A stretch of 64,000 nt of DNA, from assembly GCF_001417775.1 (NCBI RefSeq), contig NZ_BBZJ01000012.1, positions 496,001 to 560,000 on the forward strand, in the 5' to 3' direction. The position numbers and the translations under genes are program-made. Positions 60,787 to 64,000 of this stretch are shown piece by piece. Origin of the DNA: Streptomyces sp. TP-A0356. GTDB taxonomy: Bacteria > Actinomycetota > Actinomycetes > Streptomycetales > Streptomycetaceae. Position 1 is the first letter of the stretch. Each line of letters begins with the position of its first letter. Under the pieces are notes generated by a model. It was not told where the DNA came from. It worked only from the letters and a program-made list of their open reading frames with translations, and did not search any database.

Positions 60787-61847
60787 CCACCGTTCACCCC
60801 CTGCGTCCGGCCAGGATGCTGGCCGAGGCAGTCAACCTGATCCTCACCGCGGACCAGGCGAACGTCGCGGCCACCCCCCGCGACGTCGTGTGGACCCACC
60901 GCACGACCACGCTCTACCGCTACCGCAGCGACCGGCGCCGCCACCCCGTCCCGGTACTGCTGGTGTTCGCGCTGATCAACCGGCCGGACGTGTTCGACCT
61001 CAGGCCGGGGAACTCCTTCGTGGAGTTCCTGCTCGCCGAGGGGTTCGACGTCTACCTGCTCGACTGGGGCGTCCCGGACGAGGAGGACGCCGACCGGGGC
61101 CTGGAGCACTACGTCTGCGACCAGTTGCACTGGGCCGTACGCCGGGTGCTGCGCAGCTCCGGCAGCGACGGGGTGTCCCTGGTCGGCTGGTGCATGGGCG
61201 CGGCGTTCACCGCGATGTACGCGGCACTGCACCCGGGCGGCCCGGTCGTCAACACCGTCCTGCTCACCATGCCCTACGACACCGAGGGCAGCGTGTATCG
61301 GTGTTGGGTCACGGCCGACACCTACGACGTGACCACACTCGCGGACCTGCGGGTCATCCCCGGCCACGCCATCGACTGGGCGAACAAGATGCTCAAGCCG
61401 GTGGGCAACTACGTGACCACCTACCGCAGGCTGTGGGACCAGGTGGAGCAGGGCACCGTCGACCGGGAGGCGTTCCAGTCGATGGCACGCTGGGTGGCCG
61501 ACAATCCGCCGTTCCCGGCACGCGCCTACCGGGAGTGGATCACCTGGCTGTACCAGGACAACCGCTTCGCCGCAGGCACACTCCGGCTGCGCGGCCGCCG
61601 GGTCGACCCCGCGAGAATCGACGCCGCCGTCCTCGTGGTGACCGCGGCCGACGACCACATCGCCCCGCGCGCGGGCACCGTGCCCTTCCTCGACCGCGTC
61701 GGCTCCACCGACGTCACCCACTTCGACCGCCCGGGCGGACATATCGGCCTCATGGCCGGCTCCAAGGCCCGGGACCGGATCTGGCCCGACATCGCCGACT
61801 GGCTCACCGTCCGCTCGACCCCCACCCCCGCAAGGAGCACCTCGTGA
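60783..61847 (+). CDS. phaC: Class III polyhydroxyalkanoate synthase subunit PhaC
   Basis: This 354-residue alpha/beta-hydrolase-fold synthase polymerises 3-hydroxyacyl-CoA. The lipase-like box is GWCMG with catalytic Cys137. The probable Asp291 is in VVTAADDHIAP and His320 is in DRPGGHIGLMAG. The block VPVLLVFALINRPDVFDLRPG is the PhaC N-terminal signature. Length (about 355) fits class III synthases, which need a PhaE partner. It is coupled at both ends to the neighbouring genes. Confidence 0.93.
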   Translation: MTTVHPLRPARMLAEAVNLILTADQANVAATPRDVVWTHRTTTLYRYRSDRRRHPVPVLLVFALINRPDVFDLRPGNSFVEFLLAEGFDVYLLDWGVPDEEDADRGLEHYVCDQLHWAVRRVLRSSGSDGVSLVGWCMGAAFTAMYAALHPGGPVVNTVLLTMPYDTEGSVYRCWVTADTYDVTTLADLRVIPGHAIDWANKMLKPVGNYVTTYRRLWDQVEQGTVDREAFQSMARWVADNPPFPARAYREWITWLYQDNRFAAGTLRLRGRRVDPARIDAAVLVVTAADDHIAPRAGTVPFLDRVGSTDVTHFDRPGGHIGLMAGSKARDRIWPDIADWLTVRSTPTPARSTS

Positions 61848-62674
61848 CCATCACCGCCCCCTTCGCCACCACCACCGCCGGCCAAAGCGTTCAGGGCCGG
61901 GTCGCACTCGTCACCGGCGGCACCCGCGGCATCGGTGCCGCCATCAGCCGCAGCCTGGCCGGCGCCGGCGCCACGGTCGCCGCCGCCTACGCCGGCAACG
62001 CCCGCCGCGCGAGCGACTTCCTCGACGAGTGCCGCACCGAGTTCGGAACGGAGAACGAGCGGGTCACCGCCCATCAGTCGGACGTCAGCTCCGCGGACGA
62101 ATGCCGCCGCCTGGTCGCCGACGTCGTCGAACGCCACGGCCGTATCGACATCCTGGTGAACAACGCCGGCATCACCATCGACCGCACGGTGGCCCGCATG
62201 ACCGACGACGACTGGCAGCAGGTGCTGGACGTCAACCTCTCCGGTCCCTTCTATCTCGCGCAGGCGGCGCTCGGCCGCATGGTCGAGCAGGGGTCGGGCC
62301 GGATCGTGATGATCTCCTCGGTGATCGGCGAGACCGGCAACATCGGCCAGGCCAACTACGCGGCCACCAAGTCCGGCCTCTTCGGCCTCACCAAGACCCT
62401 CGCCCGCGAGGCCGCCTTCCAGCTGGCCAAGTCCGGCCACCAGGACCCCTACGGGCCCGGCATCACCGTCAACGCCGTCACCCCCGGCTTCATCGCCACC
62501 GACATGCTGGAGCACATCCCGGCCAAGGTGCTCGACCGCATCGTCGGCCAGGTCCCGCTGGGCCGGCTCGGCCGCCCCGAGGAAGTGGCCCGGCTCGTGC
62601 GCTTCCTGACCGACGACGCCTCCGCCTACATCACCGGGCAGGTCTGGGGCGTCAACGGAGGCCTCGACATGTGA
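61844..62674 (+). CDS. phaB: Acetoacetyl-CoA reductase (SDR)
   Basis: This 276-residue classical short-chain dehydrogenase has TGGTRGIGAAISR (NADPH motif), NNAGIT, the catalytic Ser in MISSV and the Tyr-Lys pair in YAATKSG. PhaB-type reductases turn acetoacetyl-CoA into (R)-3-hydroxybutyryl-CoA. The block GHQDPYGPGITVNAVTPGFI has an insertion of a few residues before ITVN compared with FabG. GTG at 61844 overlaps the phaC stop (GTGA) and has AAGGAG upstream. Confidence 0.92.
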   Translation: MTITAPFATTTAGQSVQGRVALVTGGTRGIGAAISRSLAGAGATVAAAYAGNARRASDFLDECRTEFGTENERVTAHQSDVSSADECRRLVADVVERHGRIDILVNNAGITIDRTVARMTDDDWQQVLDVNLSGPFYLAQAALGRMVEQGSGRIVMISSVIGETGNIGQANYAATKSGLFGLTKTLAREAAFQLAKSGHQDPYGPGITVNAVTPGFIATDMLEHIPAKVLDRIVGQVPLGRLGRPEEVARLVRFLTDDASAYITGQVWGVNGGLDM

Positions 62675-62738
62675 ACTGTCGACTCCCTTCCCGCGCCCCC
62701 GCGAGAGAAGGGCCATCCACCACCCACAGGAGGTATTC

Positions 62739-63014
62739 ATGCAAGGCATGAGAGCAGAAGAGTACGGCGCCGGCTTCGACGCGGCCGTACGCGACCTGGC
62801 AGACATCCAGGACAGGTGCCGTCACGCCGTCAAGCAGACCGGCATCGCCGTCGTCGACGCCTGTGAGAAGTCGGTGGTCGCCGCGGTCCGCGCCCAGGAG
62901 CAGACCTCGCAGGCCGGTGCCGAGTGGGCCGCAGACACCGTGCGCACTCAGACCGGCCTCACGAAGGAGCTCAACGCCGTCGCACTCGGCGTGCTCCGTC
63001 AGCTCCTGGGCTGA
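62739..63014 (+). CDS. Phasin-like small protein
   Basis: This 91-residue, all-helical protein begins MQGMRAEEYGAGFDAAVRDL, is rich in Ala, Gln and Glu, and has no membrane segment. Size, helix pattern and position at the end of the PHA operon fit a granule-coating phasin. There is a strong Shine-Dalgarno, AGGAGG, before ATG 62739, suggesting high expression. A perfect hairpin terminator follows. Confidence 0.7.
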   Translation: MQGMRAEEYGAGFDAAVRDLADIQDRCRHAVKQTGIAVVDACEKSVVAAVRAQEQTSQAGAEWAADTVRTQTGLTKELNAVALGVLRQLLG

Positions 63015-63031
63015 GCCGGGGCACTCCCCAG

Positions 63032-63062
63032 CCGGTGGCCGCCGCCGTGCAGGCCACCGGCT
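63032..63062. terminator. Hairpin after the PHA operon
   Basis: GCCGGTGGCC (63032-63041) pairs perfectly with GGCCACCGGC (63053-63062), a 10-bp stem with an 11-nt loop. It lies 18 nt after the phasin stop and between convergent sequences. Confidence 0.75.
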
Positions 63063-63100
63063 TCCGCTTGTGCCGAAGGCCTCCGCCCTTCGTACGGCGT

Positions 63101-63814
63101 TCAGCCGTCCCAGGTCCAGTCCGCCACTTCCGGCAGGTCCATCCCGTGCTCGCGGATCGACAGATGGTGGCGCTGCCGGGTGTCCTCCATGCGCTGGCGT
63201 ACGGCAGCCGCACGTACCGCCAGTCCAGGAACGCGGTCGATGACGTCCATGACCAGCCGGTAGCGGTCCAGGTCGTTGCGCACCACCATGTCGAACGGCG
63301 TGGTCGTGGTGCCGATCTCCTTGTAGCCGCGTACGTGCAGGTTGCGGTGGCCGGTGCGCCGGTAGGCGAGGCGGTGGATCAGCCACGGGTACCCGTGGTA
63401 GGCGAAGATCACCGGCTTGTCGGCGGTGAACAGTCCGTCGAACTCGAAGTCGCTCATGCCGTGCGGGTGTTCCTCGCTGGTCATGGGAACGTCGCCCGCG
63501 CAGCCGAGCACCACGTCCGGTTCACGCGTGCCGTCCTCGGTGCCGGCCCACTCCCAGATACCGGCACCGCGGGCACAGTGGACCTTCGCCGGGCCGGTCC
63601 AGCCCTTGGGGGTGCGCAGCACGATCACCGGCCAGCACGGCCGGTCGGTGGCGCCGTTCTCACGGGCGGCGCGCTGGAAGGCGGCGATGCGCTCGACGGC
63701 CGTGTCCATCGCCGCGGCCATCGCGCGATGGACGGCGGTCGGCGCATGGCCGCAGCGCCCTTGCCCGTGTCCACAGAGGCTGAGTGGCGAAGCCATGCCT
63801 CTCGGCCCGGTCAC
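63101..63814 (-). pseudogene. Phosphoketolase pseudogene with internal deletions
   Basis: The frame encodes pieces of a xylulose-5-phosphate/fructose-6-phosphate phosphoketolase (normally about 790 residues). [20 protein letters not shown] to GWTGPAKV comes from the N-terminal half. It is joined directly to [40 protein letters not shown] and the intact C-terminus ([18 protein letters not shown] to [12 protein letters not shown]). A block of several hundred residues before HCARGAG and about 35 before MTSEEHPHG are missing, as is the N-terminus. The joins stay in frame, but the thiamine-binding core is lost, so it cannot be active. Confidence 0.85.
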
Positions 63815-63860
63815 CCCTCCGGGTCGTTCAACCCCAGATGTCGGAGTTCAACGGAGCGTA

Positions 63861-63947
63861 GTCAGCACCAAGTCAGCACGGGAGAGGTGAAGACGGGTGA
63901 TGACGTGGGCTATTTGGTCAGCACAAAACCAGCACGTGATCCAGCAC
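63861..63947. repeat. Degenerate CAGCAC-containing repeats at the right end
   Basis: GTCAGCAC occurs at 63861, 63872 and 63917, and CCAGCAC at 63929 and 63941. The stretch holds no gene that I recognise. It follows the phosphoketolase remnant and continues to the window edge. Confidence 0.5.
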
Positions 63948-64000
63948 CGCACCGTCAATTCACCCCGAACTACGGGTCCCGGATGCCAGTCGTTTCGACC

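Noticed and set aside
60767..61843. N-terminal extension of phaB upstream of 61844
   Set aside because: It lies out of frame over phaC; the GTG overlapping the phaC stop with AAGGAG upstream is the correct start.

Overview
This 64 kb window is high-GC DNA with Streptomyces-type gene content: Tat and Sec secreted enzymes, many GTG starts, ATGA/GTGA-coupled operons, Ku, LytTR-type two-component genes and discoidin-decorated secreted hydrolases. It looks chromosomal and accessory-rich. There are about 47 intact genes, one tRNA (selenocysteine), several gene remnants and some striking short tandem repeats. No rRNA, CRISPR array, transposase or phage structural gene was seen.

Left part (1-16 kb): a truncated SseB-like gene; a secreted phosphoesterase; an efeO-efeB pair without a permease; ku; an ANTAR protein; a PhnD-like binding protein without a signal peptide, coupled to a 52-aa ORF; and a complete selenocysteine decoding set, selD, selC (tRNA-Sec), selB, selA. 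selB runs antisense through selC, and its TGA stop is the complement of the UCA anticodon. Then come a dienelactone-hydrolase-like protein, a DUF6098-like protein behind four GGATGTCCCAC-type repeats, an AsnC remnant, a lipoprotein deacetylase and an N-terminally extended GAPDH.

Middle part (17-45 kb): two tandem repeat tracts (10 x 7 bp and 6 x 34 bp); two FUSC transporters flanking a cysteine-desulfurase-like enzyme that lacks the usual cysteine; a secreted hydrolase and an acyltransferase. A redox block follows: duplicated nitroreductases around an NAD(P)-binding oxidoreductase, an azoreductase, and a MarR regulator with shared GGTATC/GATACC dyads. Next are a cupin gene with a probable frameshift, an M9 collagenase, LysR and LacI regulators, and secreted carbohydrate-active proteins. 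A perfect 16-bp palindrome upstream of the DUF1996/glycosidase pair matches a shorter palindrome in front of lacI. A 5'-nucleotidase and a GH88-like hydrolase end this part.

Right part (45-64 kb): a hydroxyproline-degradation cluster (GntR, epimerase, deaminase, three-part dehydrogenase) with a repeated TGTGACATTTCAC operator-like site; a chimeric junction of a truncated lysR and an antisense M6-peptidase remnant; a second adenylate kinase. Then comes a divergent acetate-to-polyhydroxybutyrate locus. One arm holds a LytS/LytTR two-component system, a small membrane protein and an acetate-type symporter. The other holds acetyl-CoA synthetase, thiolase, a very short PhaE-like protein, class III PhaC, PhaB and a phasin. 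The window ends with an internally deleted phosphoketolase pseudogene.

The most unusual items are the selB/selC overlap with the PhnD-like neighbour of selD, and the compact acetate-sensing-to-PHB locus with its miniature PhaE.
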